NCBI RefSeq assembly: GCF_007109225.1
Contig: NZ_VJZK01000004.1
Span: 186,001 to 250,000, forward strand
Length of the DNA stretch: 64,000 nt
Direction of reading: 5' to 3'
From: Flavobacterium sp. GT3R68
GTDB lineage: Bacteria > Bacteroidota > Bacteroidia > Flavobacteriales > Flavobacteriaceae
Position 1 is the first letter of the stretch. Each line of letters begins with the position of its first letter. The translations under genes were made by a program, and so were the position numbers. The notes under the pieces were generated by a model that had not been told where the DNA came from, ran no database searches, and was given only the letters and a program-made list of their open reading frames with translations. Of this stretch, positions 18,444 to 26,782 are shown in pieces.

Positions 18444-18493
18444 CTTATTAATGTATGATTTTTTTTATTTTGGTATTGTAACAAAATGTTAAT

Positions 18494-18523
18494 TTGATAA
18501 TGGAATCGGATTGTTTAATTTTA
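18494..18523 (+). promoter_or_regulatory. Probable promoter driving the structured element
   Basis: TTG at 18494-18496, a 19-bp spacer and TAATTTTA at 18516-18523 approach the TTG/TAnnTTTG consensus (final G replaced by A). Transcription would begin just before the structured element. Confidence 0.35.
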
Positions 18524-18530
18524 CGCAAAT

Positions 18531-18606
18531 TCCTAGCCCGGATAGCAGCGGTATCCCACGCTTTTTTGGCGTGGATATAGCGGATAGCCGGAAACAGCTC
18601 CTAAAA
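18531..18606 (+). other. Structured intergenic element (candidate leader RNA, sRNA or dispersed repeat)
   Basis: This is much more GC-rich than neighbouring intergenic DNA. It contains two direct copies of GGATAGC (18540-18546 and 18582-18588) flanking a hairpin at about 18547-18580. The hairpin has a CCACGC/GCGTGG stem with a T-rich loop and extends through TATC/GATA pairs. CCGG at 18538-18541 can pair with CCGG at 18588-18591. It ends AACAGCTCCTAA just before the phosphodiesterase gene. From memory, near-identical elements recur in Flavobacterium intergenic regions; I cannot confirm an Rfam family here. Confidence 0.5.
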
Positions 18607-18616
18607 AAACACTATT

Positions 18617-19114
18617 TTGAAGAAAATTTTACTGCTTTCTGATACACACAGTCATATGGATGATACGATTTTAAAATATGTGCAGCAGGCCGATGAAGTC
18701 TGGCATGCCGGTGATATTGGGGATTTGGCAGTAACTGATACGCTAAAAAAATGGAAACCGCTGCGGGCTGTTTATGGCAATATTGATGATGATAAGGCGC
18801 GGTTGGAATTTCCATTGCACAATCGGTTTATGTGTGAAGATGTAGATGTCTGGATTACGCATATCGGCGGCTATCCGGGGAAATACAATCCTAATATAAG
18901 GGCAGAACTAACTGCGAATCCTCCAAAACTCTTTATTTGCGGGCATTCACACATCCTGAAAGTGATGTTTGACAAGAAGCTGAATTTACTGCATATGAAC
19001 CCCGGAGCTGCCGGCAAAAGCGGCTTTCATGATGTCCGGACGATGCTGCGGTTTGCTATTGACGGTGATAAAATAAAGGATTTGGAAATCATCGAGATAG
19101 AAAAACGAGTTTGA
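18617..19114 (+). CDS. Calcineurin-like metallophosphoesterase (YfcE/MJ0936 type)
   Basis: The 165-residue protein has the metal-binding motifs of the YfcE/MJ0936 phosphodiesterases in order. These are LLSDTHSH near the start, HAGDIGD, YGNIDDD, ITHIGGYPG and CGHSHILK, followed by NPGAAG. These enzymes hydrolyse phosphodiester substrates with a di-metal centre, but the natural substrate is unknown. The start codon is TTG (18617), directly before KKILLLSDTH, the usual family N-terminus. The structured element lies just upstream and could be its 5' leader. Confidence 0.82.
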   Translation: MKKILLLSDTHSHMDDTILKYVQQADEVWHAGDIGDLAVTDTLKKWKPLRAVYGNIDDDKARLEFPLHNRFMCEDVDVWITHIGGYPGKYNPNIRAELTANPPKLFICGHSHILKVMFDKKLNLLHMNPGAAGKSGFHDVRTMLRFAIDGDKIKDLEIIEIEKRV

Positions 19115-19115
19115 T

Positions 19116-20903
19116 TTATTCCTGAATAGGTAATTTGATAGTAATAGTTGTACCGCTTTCCGGTTTGGAATTAATTTGTAATGTTCCTTTCATGCTTGAA
19201 ATTCTCGCCCGTATTTGGGTTAATCCAAAACCCTCACTGGATATCGATTTGTCATCAAAACCGATTCCGTTGTCTTCTATTTGGATAATTAGCTCATTCG
19301 ATGGCACATGTATAAACAGTTTGGCTTTACTGGCTTTACTGTGTTTTAATACATTGTTTAAAAGTTCGGTTACGATGAAATAGATTTTCATTTCGAAATC
19401 TTCCTGGAAACGTTTGCTGTGCGGCACTTTACTAACGTATTCAAACTTGATCAGGGAATTGGAATTCTTTTCGCATAAATCCTGCAACGCATAAAACAAT
19501 CCGAATTTTGCCAAAAGGGTAGGGAGGAGCTCGTGGGATAATCCACGGACTTTATCATGCGCTTCTTTTAGAATGCTTCGGGTTTTAGATATTTCTTCAT
19601 AAGGATTAGGATGAGTTGCAACAAAAGCTGACAATTGCAGGCCGGCAGAGGAAAGTAATGCGCTTATATTATCGTGCAATACACTGGCTATTTTTTTACG
19701 TTCATTTTCCTGTCCATCAATCGTGGCATTAATTATATTCTGCTGAATATGACTTTCTATATCCTGGAGTTTATTTTTTTGTTTCAGTTTGGTATTCTGA
19801 TAAAAAAAGTAAAACAGGATAATAAAAAGCACCAAAACTGCGATGAAAATAAAAAAGATTTTAGTCTTTTTAGATTGTTTGTCTTCCAATAATTGCTGTT
19901 TTGCCTTGTATTGATTTTCTACTTTTTCAATACTGTATTTGGTTTCAATATCCTTGATATTGTTGTTCAGCTCCTGGTTGTACCTGGCTTCGGTGCCATT
20001 GATATATTTGTTAAGATAAATATTTGCATTTTTATAATCTTCTAATTGCTCGTAAGCGTACGATAAATTCAGGTAAGAATCTGTAACTGCATTAGACGTT
20101 GTATCGTTCGGATATAATTGTAATTGCTTTAAATAATGCTGTTCTCCTTTTTTATAATTTTTTTCGACGGTCAAATAATGGTATCCTAAGTTGCCGTAAG
20201 CAGTTGCTAATTCTTTTTTCGTTAATTTTTTTGCGTAGAAATACGAACTGTCCAGATGTTTTTTGGCCAGATAAGGTTTGCTTACCAAGGTGTAATATAC
20301 AAAATAGTTATTCTGGAGTTCGCAGAATAGCTTATTGGTTTTTATCTTTTTAATGTTCTTCTCTAATGCTTTCAGATAATAAAAAGCACTGTCTGAATTT
20401 GTGGCTGAATGAATTTTAAATGAAAGACGGTCGAAACTTACTTGTGCATTAACGTCATTATTTAAAACAGCTAATTTTCTGCCAATAGAAGTATATTTTC
20501 TTGCAGTGTCATTGTTTTCTAAAACAGCAGAATAACTCCATGCTATTTTTAATAAAATTTCAATTTTATAAGATGCCAGCTTTTGCTTTTCCGCAATAAA
20601 CAAAGCATCGAATAACACTTTAAATGCTTTGTCATTTTCATGGAGTTTGAAGTAGATTGCAGATTTTGCAATACTGGTATCATAATATTTTTGGTGATTT
20701 TTATTTTTAAGACTGGATGCAATGGTTTTGTTGGCGAATAGCAAAGCTTTGTTATAGTGGTTTTTTTCAACATACAATGCTATGGAATCTGATTTCGGAT
20801 TTTGATAAAATCCGAAACAGAAACCATTAAATAACAGTAATAGAAGTAGATAAATTTTAAGGTCGTATTTCAATGCAAAAAAATAGCGAGGGTTGAATCT
20901 CAA
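19116..20903 (-). CDS. TPR-containing sensor histidine kinase (HisKA_3/NarX type)
   Basis: The 595-residue protein has an N-terminal hydrophobic segment (about 15-32, possible signal) and a helical TPR region (about 35-310). A transmembrane segment lies near 349-369, a dimerisation/phosphoacceptor domain has His410 in ERKKIASVLHDN, and a C-terminal HATPase domain carries NNVLKHSKA and EDNGIGFD. Such kinases phosphorylate LuxR-type regulators. The start is TTG, immediately after the upstream stop codon. It is last in the operon response regulator - small protein - kinase. The TPR part suggests sensing through protein contacts; the signal is unknown. Confidence 0.85.
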   Translation of the reverse strand: MRFNPRYFFALKYDLKIYLLLLLLFNGFCFGFYQNPKSDSIALYVEKNHYNKALLFANKTIASSLKNKNHQKYYDTSIAKSAIYFKLHENDKAFKVLFDALFIAEKQKLASYKIEILLKIAWSYSAVLENNDTARKYTSIGRKLAVLNNDVNAQVSFDRLSFKIHSATNSDSAFYYLKALEKNIKKIKTNKLFCELQNNYFVYYTLVSKPYLAKKHLDSSYFYAKKLTKKELATAYGNLGYHYLTVEKNYKKGEQHYLKQLQLYPNDTTSNAVTDSYLNLSYAYEQLEDYKNANIYLNKYINGTEARYNQELNNNIKDIETKYSIEKVENQYKAKQQLLEDKQSKKTKIFFIFIAVLVLFIILFYFFYQNTKLKQKNKLQDIESHIQQNIINATIDGQENERKKIASVLHDNISALLSSAGLQLSAFVATHPNPYEEISKTRSILKEAHDKVRGLSHELLPTLLAKFGLFYALQDLCEKNSNSLIKFEYVSKVPHSKRFQEDFEMKIYFIVTELLNNVLKHSKASKAKLFIHVPSNELIIQIEDNGIGFDDKSISSEGFGLTQIRARISSMKGTLQINSKPESGTTITIKLPIQE

Positions 20904-21203
20904 TTATAAATCAGTCACTATTACTTTCGGCTTTTTAACATATATCACAGTTGTTGTATCAGTTATATCCTGTTGTTCAAATTGAATGGTAAGCAGACCA
21001 TTAGTCATGCTGTAGTCCATATCATATCTTACATAAATCGGTGAGGGATCTTTTTCGCCTTCATCGAGCTTAATGGTGACAATATTAACCCCATTATCTA
21101 CAGAAGTACTGTAGTTACAATTGTCCGGGATTTTAAATGTCAATATAAAATCGACAGTAGGGTCTTTTTTTACAGCGTAATCGCCAAGTAGTTCTTGTGG
21201 CAT
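20904..21203 (-). CDS. Small hypothetical protein within the two-component operon
   Basis: The 99-residue protein has no signal peptide and no recognised domain. Its C-terminal part (beta-rich, ending VIYVKKPKVIVTDL) resembles the end of the lipoprotein at 22035-22445 (VIIKKPKVVINTY). Both also share a YSTSV/YHYTV segment followed by a valine/isoleucine-rich strand. The gene lies 11 bp after the regulator stop and abuts the kinase TTG, so it is translated from the same mRNA. A role as accessory or ligand-like component of the sensor is inference. Confidence 0.6.
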   Translation of the reverse strand: MPQELLGDYAVKKDPTVDFILTFKIPDNCNYSTSVDNGVNIVTIKLDEGEKDPSPIYVRYDMDYSMTNGLLTIQFEQQDITDTTTVIYVKKPKVIVTDL

Positions 21204-21214
21204 AGGTTATAGGT

Positions 21215-21877
21215 TTAAGGGTTAATAAGGTTATTGAGGACCGCATATTTTACTAAGCCAATGGTGTTTTTGACATTTAGTTTTTTAATTAAATTTTTTC
21301 GGTGGCTTTCAACAGTATGCGTACTGATAAACAGTTCTTCACTAATTTCTTTCCCACTGTATTCCAACGAAATCAATTTAAGTATTTCCAGTTCGCGTTC
21401 TGTCAACGCCAGATGGGTTTTTGATTCTGCGGTATTTATTTTTGGGTTTTTCTGTGCAAAGGAATTAAATATTTTTTCACGGACAGTCTGACAGAAGTAT
21501 TCCTCCCCATTAATGACAACCTGGATGGCTTCGACGATATTTTCCCCGGCACATTGCTTGGTAAGGTAACCGCTGGCACCAAGGTTCATTACTTCTTTAA
21601 TCAATTTTAATTCATCATAGCTGGATAAAATAATAACTTTAAATGGAAATGCTGTTCCCGATAAATCCTTCATCACTTCCAGACCATCTTTTTCAGGCAT
21701 ATTAATATCCATAATAAGAATATCGGCTCCGCTTTTTGTAACATCAGCGATTAGATTCTTCCCATTAAGAGAAAATCCCACAAAAATAAAATTAGGATTG
21801 GTATTGAGTACTGCCTTCATCCCATCTATAAGTACCTGATGGTCATCAGCAAGATATATCTTTATTTTTTGTGGCAT
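21215..21877 (-). CDS. NarL/LuxR-family response regulator
   Basis: The 220-residue protein has a receiver domain (about 1-125) with acidic residues Asp11/Asp12, phosphoacceptor Asp57 in ILIMDINMPEKDG and the switch Ser in VIILSSYDE. A LuxR-type helix-turn-helix (about 153-212) carries LTERELEILKLIS and STHTVESHRKNLIKKL. It is first in the operon with the TPR kinase, its likely partner. Phased CCCTAAA sites upstream of its promoter are candidates for its own binding. Confidence 0.9.
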   Translation of the reverse strand: MPQKIKIYLADDHQVLIDGMKAVLNTNPNFIFVGFSLNGKNLIADVTKSGADILIMDINMPEKDGLEVMKDLSGTAFPFKVIILSSYDELKLIKEVMNLGASGYLTKQCAGENIVEAIQVVINGEEYFCQTVREKIFNSFAQKNPKINTAESKTHLALTERELEILKLISLEYSGKEISEELFISTHTVESHRKNLIKKLNVKNTIGLVKYAVLNNLINP

Positions 21878-21896
21878 TTTTTAAAATATGTTTTCT

Positions 21897-21904
21897 CAAA
21901 TTTA
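21897..21904 (-). promoter_or_regulatory. Promoter -7 element of the two-component operon
   Basis: On the minus strand this reads TAAATTTG, 19 bp before the regulator start codon. Confidence 0.5.
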
Positions 21905-21923
21905 ATATAATTTTCATATAATG

Positions 21924-21965
21924 ATATCCCTAAATATAGTGATTTTTATATCCCTAAATTTAGGG
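21924..21965 (-). promoter_or_regulatory. Phased CCCTAAA repeat sites upstream of the regulator promoter
   Basis: ATATCCCTAAAT occurs at 21924-21935 and again at 21948-21959, 24 bp apart (about two helical turns). The second copy continues into an inverted half, giving the perfect palindrome CCCTAAATTTAGGG at 21952-21965. The sites sit 20 bp and more upstream of the -7 box, the place expected for an activator or autoregulator. Confidence 0.5.
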
Positions 21966-21980
21966 GTATACCAAAATAAA

Positions 21981-22008
21981 AAAATCCGATTCAAATGAAT
22001 CGGATTGC
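21981..22008 (-). terminator. Intrinsic terminator after the small lipoprotein gene
   Basis: AATCCGATTC and GAATCGGATT form a 10-bp perfect stem around AAAT. The plus-strand A-run becomes the U-run. Confidence 0.85.
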
Positions 22009-22034
22009 AATATTTATATCAGAATTGTGGAATT

Positions 22035-22445
22035 TTAATAAGTATTAATCACCACTTTTGGTTTTTTAATAATTACTCCATTAACTTTAAAAGTGACATT
22101 TATAATGCCTTTAATAGCGGTAAATTTTTCCATTCGGGTAACATAATGCGCATGATTGTTTGTATTGGCGGCTGTCAATTTGATAAAATATACACCTTCG
22201 AATTCGGATACCGTATAATGATAGTTTACCGGAATCTCAAAAAAAACAATATAGGTGTCTGCATCGAGGGATTTATAATAACAAGAGCGGAAAGGCGCTT
22301 CTAAAGCATCCTCCTCATCTACTCTTTGGAGCGATGAATTTGAAGCTGATAAGTTATTATCTAAATTTTCTTGATTTGCCCTATCGTTGCTACAACTTGT
22401 TAAAATAAAGGCAGTTAGCAGTGAGCAAATGAACTTTGTTTTCAT
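22035..22445 (-). CDS. Hypothetical lipoprotein related to the small protein of the two-component operon
   Basis: The start is taken at MKTKFICSLL, which gives a standard lipoprotein signal ending LTSC near residue 18; an ORF extension of 12 codons upstream is ignored. The mature protein has a polar Asn/Ser-rich linker, then a beta-rich domain ending VIIKKPKVVINTY. This domain resembles the 99-residue protein encoded at 20904-21203. The gene has its own terminator and is separate from the operon downstream. The family is unknown to me. Confidence 0.6.
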   Translation of the reverse strand: MKTKFICSLLTAFILTSCSNDRANQENLDNNLSASNSSLQRVDEEDALEAPFRSCYYKSLDADTYIVFFEIPVNYHYTVSEFEGVYFIKLTAANTNNHAHYVTRMEKFTAIKGIINVTFKVNGVIIKKPKVVINTY

Positions 22446-22542
22446 ATTGTAAAATTGTAGCCGCGAAGTTATTAAATTCATTGAATATTCCTATAATGAT
22501 TCCACTTTTATTATATATTTTTCAGTTGCAGTGTTAAAATAA

Positions 22543-22574
22543 AAAAATCCGAATCAATTAAGATCCGGATTTTC
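22543..22574 (-). terminator. Intrinsic terminator after DUF4293
   Basis: AAAATCCG and CGGATTTT form the stem around an AATCAATTAAGATC-type loop; the A-run on the plus strand becomes the U-run. Confidence 0.6.
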
Positions 22575-22602
22575 CTCGCACTAATAAACTAAGTTTATAG
22601 GT

Positions 22603-23016
22603 TTATCTCAATCGGTCCACAGATTTTACGAGATCATCATCCTTCTTGATGGCTTTATTGGCCAAAACCAAAAAAACGATAGCAACAATCGGTAGAAACA
22701 TCCCAATACCTTTCTCAGAAACAAGATTTGTCTCTCCAGATAAGTTTAGCGAGCGATATATAAACAATCCTAATAAAATTAAATTCAATATGATATTCAG
22801 TCTGTTAAGTACAAACTGATGTTGTCTTTTTTTGTAAAACAATATGCTCATCACAGAAAGCATGGTGCTTAAACCAAATAATATGGTGAAAAGCATGTTG
22901 GTCATGAAATAGACAGCCGTACCGTCGGCCATTTCCCACAACGGGAAACAATACGGCAGAACCCCGGTGACTACTAAGGCCAGAATTAAATAAATAGTTT
23001 GAATTCTCTGAATCAT
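22603..23016 (-). CDS. DUF4293 family membrane protein
   Basis: The protein begins MIQRIQTIYLILALV, the characteristic DUF4293 start, so I place the start at 23016, seven codons inside the longer ORF. It has four hydrophobic segments and a charged C-terminal tail, fitting an integral membrane protein. The family is limited to Bacteroidota and commonly lies divergent from rho, as here. The function is unknown. Confidence 0.8.
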   Translation of the reverse strand: MIQRIQTIYLILALVVTGVLPYCFPLWEMADGTAVYFMTNMLFTILFGLSTMLSVMSILFYKKRQHQFVLNRLNIILNLILLGLFIYRSLNLSGETNLVSEKGIGMFLPIVAIVFLVLANKAIKKDDDLVKSVDRLR

Positions 23017-23199
23017 TTGATCTGTTTTCTTTGACAAAAATATATTTTCTTTTTTATAAATACTATTGTATCATTAATTTTTATTCGTAATATTGCATTA
23101 CAAACCCGTAAGTACTTCATTCTTCGGGGAATTCAAGAATATAAAACACCCTACCACATTTATTATTTTTCCAAAATCAATTAAATTCAAATAACATTC

Positions 23200-24993
23200 A
23201 TGTTTGATATTTCTGTGTTAAAAGAAATGAAGCTTTCCGAGCTTCAAGAAATAGCTAAAGCAGCTAAAACCATAAAATTTAATGGTGTAAAAAAGGAAAC
23301 GCTAATCTACCAGATATTAGATTTTCAGGCGGCTAATCCTGATGTGGTATCCGCTCCAACTGCTGATACAAAAGAGGAAAAAATAAAAAGAGTACGAATG
23401 CCATCGGAAAAAAAACTGGTAATTCAGAAAAATACGATTCAGCCTTTATTTTCTGAAGAAGAACTTATACGTGAAGAAAGAGTTTTGACGAATGAAAAAC
23501 CGTTAGTGGAGCATACGAAAGAAATAGATGATGCAGCGGTTGCAAAAGAAGCATTAATTGTTCCTGAAAATAAGGAACGAAAGCTGATTAAATTCAAAAA
23601 ATCAAATTTCGATAAAAATAATACTATTAAGGAAGGTTCAATCGTCACCGAAGAGAGTCCGAATGAATCGGAACCGAAGACCCAGAATCAGGTTTCAGAC
23701 GAACAAATACTTCCCAAACCACAGCACCCAAAACCAAACCCAAACCAAAAGCAGAACCCGAACCAGAATCCTAACCAAAGCGGGAATCAGAATGCGAATG
23801 GGAACCAAAACCCGAACGGGAACCAAAATCCAAATTTTAAAGGAAAAAAAAGCAATTTCAGGGATTCTGATTTTGAATTTGACGGTATTATAGAAAGTGA
23901 AGGGGTATTGGAAATGATGCCTGATGGTTACGGATTTCTTCGTTCATCAGATTATAATTACCTGGCCTCACCGGATGATATTTATTTATCGACTTCACAA
24001 ATCAGACTGTTTGGGTTAAAAACAGGGGATACTGTAAAAGGTGTGGTCCGTCCTCCGAAAGAAGGCGAAAAATTCTTCCCTTTGGTACGCGTATTAAAAA
24101 TAAACGGGCACGATCCGCAGGTAGTTCGTGATCGGGTTTCTTTTGAACACCTGACACCAGTTTTCCCATCTGAAAAATTCAAATTGGCCGAAAAACAAAG
24201 CACTATTTCTACCCGAATTATTGATTTGTTTTCACCGATAGGTAAGGGACAGCGTGGTATGATTGTGGCACAGCCGAAAACAGGTAAAACCATGTTGTTA
24301 AAAGACATTGCCAATGCCATTGCTGCGAATCATCCTGAAGTATATTTAATTGTATTGCTGATAGACGAACGTCCTGAGGAGGTAACCGATATGCAGCGTA
24401 GCGTTCGTGGTGAAGTAATTGCTTCCACATTTGACAGGGAACCGCAGGAACACGTAAAAATTGCCAATATCGTTTTGGAAAAAGCGAAGCGTTTGGTAGA
24501 ATGTGGTCATGATGTGGTTATTCTTTTGGATTCAATTACGCGTTTGGCGAGAGCTTACAATACAGTCCAACCAGCCTCAGGAAAAGTTTTAAGTGGTGGA
24601 GTAGATGCGAATGCCCTGCAAAAACCAAAACGTTTCTTTGGAGCTGCCAGAAATGTGGAAAATGGTGGTTCTTTAAGTATCATTGCAACCGCCTTGACGG
24701 AAACCGGTTCTAAAATGGACGAGGTTATTTTCGAGGAATTTAAAGGTACCGGAAATATGGAATTACAATTGGATAGAAAAATTGCCAACAAACGTATCTT
24801 CCCGGCTATTGACTTGACTTCTTCAAGTACGCGTAGAGATGATATGTTATTGGATGAGAAAACATTGCAGCGTATGTGGATCATGAGAAAATATCTCTCT
24901 GATATGAACCCTGTCGAAGCAATGGATTTCATCAACGATCGATTTAAGAAAACCAGAAACAACGAAGAGTTTTTGATTTCAATGAATGATTAA
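23200..24993 (+). CDS. rho: Transcription termination factor Rho with disordered Asn/Pro-rich insert
   Basis: Rho is the hexameric RNA helicase that ends untranslated transcripts. The 597-residue protein has the Rho N-terminal helical domain (about 1-45) and a low-complexity linker (about 50-220), including an Asn/Pro/Gln-rich run at about 172-212. The RNA-binding domain follows (about 228-305, with GYGFLRS), then the ATPase domain. Walker A is AQPKTGKT near 357-364, Walker B lies in [17 protein letters not shown], and the Q- and R-loop motifs follow. E. coli Rho has about 419 residues, so the excess is the linker. Long linkers are usual in this phylum. Confidence 0.95.
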   Translation: MFDISVLKEMKLSELQEIAKAAKTIKFNGVKKETLIYQILDFQAANPDVVSAPTADTKEEKIKRVRMPSEKKLVIQKNTIQPLFSEEELIREERVLTNEKPLVEHTKEIDDAAVAKEALIVPENKERKLIKFKKSNFDKNNTIKEGSIVTEESPNESEPKTQNQVSDEQILPKPQHPKPNPNQKQNPNQNPNQSGNQNANGNQNPNGNQNPNFKGKKSNFRDSDFEFDGIIESEGVLEMMPDGYGFLRSSDYNYLASPDDIYLSTSQIRLFGLKTGDTVKGVVRPPKEGEKFFPLVRVLKINGHDPQVVRDRVSFEHLTPVFPSEKFKLAEKQSTISTRIIDLFSPIGKGQRGMIVAQPKTGKTMLLKDIANAIAANHPEVYLIVLLIDERPEEVTDMQRSVRGEVIASTFDREPQEHVKIANIVLEKAKRLVECGHDVVILLDSITRLARAYNTVQPASGKVLSGGVDANALQKPKRFFGAARNVENGGSLSIIATALTETGSKMDEVIFEEFKGTGNMELQLDRKIANKRIFPAIDLTSSSTRRDDMLLDEKTLQRMWIMRKYLSDMNPVEAMDFINDRFKKTRNNEEFLISMND

Positions 24994-25000
24994 AATCCTT

Positions 25001-25384
25001 TTATTGGTGTTTTTTTGTTGCCACAATGGTATAGACCATCGGGATTTTATTGTCCAGATGTTTTATCCTGTATTTTTTTGGTGCTATCTCGATAGTTTCA
25101 TTAAAGCAGCAATATGGTGAATAATCAAATTCGTCCAAGGAATTGATCTCCAGATTATTTTTGGTTAAACTGTTCAAAACTTCGGAAATACTATGATAAT
25201 GACATTGGAGGTGCAATATGGTTTTGCCTGAAATATCTCCCAATAATGTCAATTCAATATCATTGAGGGAGCAATTACCGTTTATAAAACCCTTGATGTC
25301 ATAAAAATCGGATTCAAAATGAATAGGCGTTTTTTTATTCCATAATTCCTTATTTATTGCGATATAATTTTGGCATGGTTCCAT
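25001..25384 (-). pseudogene. Class I SAM-dependent methyltransferase with large in-frame internal deletion
   Basis: The frame is intact (127 codons from MEPCQNYIAINKELW), but the protein looks like the two ends of a roughly 270-residue methyltransferase joined together. The N-terminal part runs up to motif I, ILHLQCH, where FGQDT-type residues should follow. It switches directly to SISEVLNSL and the usual C-terminal end (KKYRIKHL, IPMVYTIVATKK). The whole SAM-binding core is missing at the junction near 25190-25201. A catalytic product is not expected. The longer ORF to 25450 overlaps a terminator and is rejected. The homology comparison is from memory. Confidence 0.6.
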
Positions 25385-25414
25385 ACCCCTCGTTAATTTA
25401 GTTGTTATAAATGT

Positions 25415-25448
25415 AAAAAAAACCTCTCTATTTTCATAGAGAGGTTTC
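25415..25448 (-). terminator. Intrinsic terminator after endonuclease I
   Basis: AACCTCTCTA and TAGAGAGGTT form a perfect 10-bp stem around TTTTCA, with an A-run on the plus strand that becomes the U-run. Confidence 0.9.
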
Positions 25449-25465
25449 AATTAGTAGAATTTAAA

Positions 25466-26602
25466 TTAATTTACAATTACTTTTTTGATTGTTGATTGAT
25501 TATTTGAAGTCAATTTCAGGATATAAAAACCTTGTGGTAAATCTTCAATCACATAGTTGTTATTTTGAGAAACCGGCTTCTTGATTTCCTGAATAATTTG
25601 CCCATTCACGGTAATTAACTGAATAGTGTCAAGTATTACTTCCGTTTGGATATTAATTTTATGATTTTTTGATGGATTGGGATACACAGAAACAGAAGCT
25701 AAAGCATCAAAAGAGGTCGTAGCCAATGGAGCGCCCCAAACTGTTGTTACCCACTCCGGATGATCAATGTAAGGATTTCTATTTCCCTGGAAGGTATAAA
25801 TGGCATTATTTCGATCAATTTCTCTTTGACTTACCGGATCATCCTGATGCCAGTGTTTCAAAATTTCCAAAAAAGTATTGGTAAAAACCTGATTACTGCT
25901 GCCATTAAACATCGGATAAGAATATCCTGCAACGGTACTTTCATATCGTGTTGCAAAATACAAATACATTCTGGCAATATCCCCTTTAAATGCATTTATA
26001 GGTTCAAACACAGTTCCGGCATATCCTGCAGAATATCCGCTATTCAAAGCACTACCTAATTTGGAACCATTTAGTGTAGTTGAGGAAGCTGTTCCTACCA
26101 TACCATGTGGAAAATCAGACCTTAAACCATTTACTTTCCCATCCGTAGCAGGGACAAAATGAGGATCATTGTGCATTGGGTTTGCAGAGGCGAAAACGGA
26201 TTGTGGAATAATATGTTCCCTGTTGTAACAGTCCCCTTCAACAGCGTAAGTTCCGCATTGGTTTCCATTGTATGAAAAATTATAAGGATCGGCCCCAGTT
26301 GGGTTTTCAGAATACATATCTAATATAGTCCCGTCATTTTCGTAATAGTAATCTCTGTCAGTTGTTCCATAGGCAGTCCATAAACCATTGTTTGTCGTAC
26401 TGCTTCCACTACCATATCCTCTGTCGATATGTCCATTCGTAATAATGGTTTTTAGTTGGGTTTTCAAAGTATATCCTGTTCCTGTTGCAGCATTATAATA
26501 ACCAACCGGAATAGCGGTTGCTTCAGTAATGTTACGATGGTTTTCCTGAGCGGATGCCACTGATACTGTAAGCAATAATAGTATTAAGTAGATTTTTTTC
26601 AT
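25466..26602 (-). CDS. Secreted endonuclease I family nuclease with type IX secretion sorting domain
   Basis: The 378-residue protein has a signal peptide ending ASAQ near residue 19. An EndA/NucM-type nuclease domain follows (about 25-295), with the catalytic motif CYNREHIIPQS (NREH at 127-130) and KGDIARMYLYFATRY. A C-terminal sorting domain (about 305-378) begins VSVYPNPSKN and ends GFYILKLTSNNQ...KKVIVN, as in type A substrates of the type IX system. It should be exported and attached or released at the cell surface to degrade DNA or RNA for nutrients. It is monocistronic with a promoter and a terminator. Confidence 0.9.
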   Translation of the reverse strand: MKKIYLILLLLTVSVASAQENHRNITEATAIPVGYYNAATGTGYTLKTQLKTIITNGHIDRGYGSGSSTTNNGLWTAYGTTDRDYYYENDGTILDMYSENPTGADPYNFSYNGNQCGTYAVEGDCYNREHIIPQSVFASANPMHNDPHFVPATDGKVNGLRSDFPHGMVGTASSTTLNGSKLGSALNSGYSAGYAGTVFEPINAFKGDIARMYLYFATRYESTVAGYSYPMFNGSSNQVFTNTFLEILKHWHQDDPVSQREIDRNNAIYTFQGNRNPYIDHPEWVTTVWGAPLATTSFDALASVSVYPNPSKNHKINIQTEVILDTIQLITVNGQIIQEIKKPVSQNNNYVIEDLPQGFYILKLTSNNQSTIKKVIVN

Positions 26603-26636
26603 TTTAACGGTATTAAATTATATAGTTTTGGGGCAA

Positions 26637-26644
26637 CAAATTTA
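26637..26644 (-). promoter_or_regulatory. Promoter -7 element before endonuclease I
   Basis: On the minus strand this reads TAAATTTG, 34 bp before the start codon. Confidence 0.45.
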
Positions 26645-26730
26645 AGTTATATTCTTTTATAAAACTGGTTTTAAGATTTTTATTTGATTGAAAGCCAGCA
26701 TTAAGTATATTTTAATCTTAATAGTAAATT

Positions 26731-26763
26731 AAAAAAGCTCTCCATGTTATTAGAGAGCTTTTA
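26731..26763 (-). terminator. Intrinsic terminator after the RsmB-type gene
   Basis: AAAAGCTCTC and GAGAGCTTTT form a perfect 10-bp stem; the A-run on the plus strand becomes the U-run. Confidence 0.85.
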
Positions 26764-26782
26764 TATATTTGTAAAAAATGTA

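Noticed and set aside
18410..18484. N-terminal extension of truA from an upstream ATG
   Set aside because: A promoter -7 box lies inside the extension and the residues do not match the family.
25385..25450. Upstream extension of the truncated methyltransferase
   Set aside because: It overlaps a strong terminator hairpin and the added residues are not family-like.
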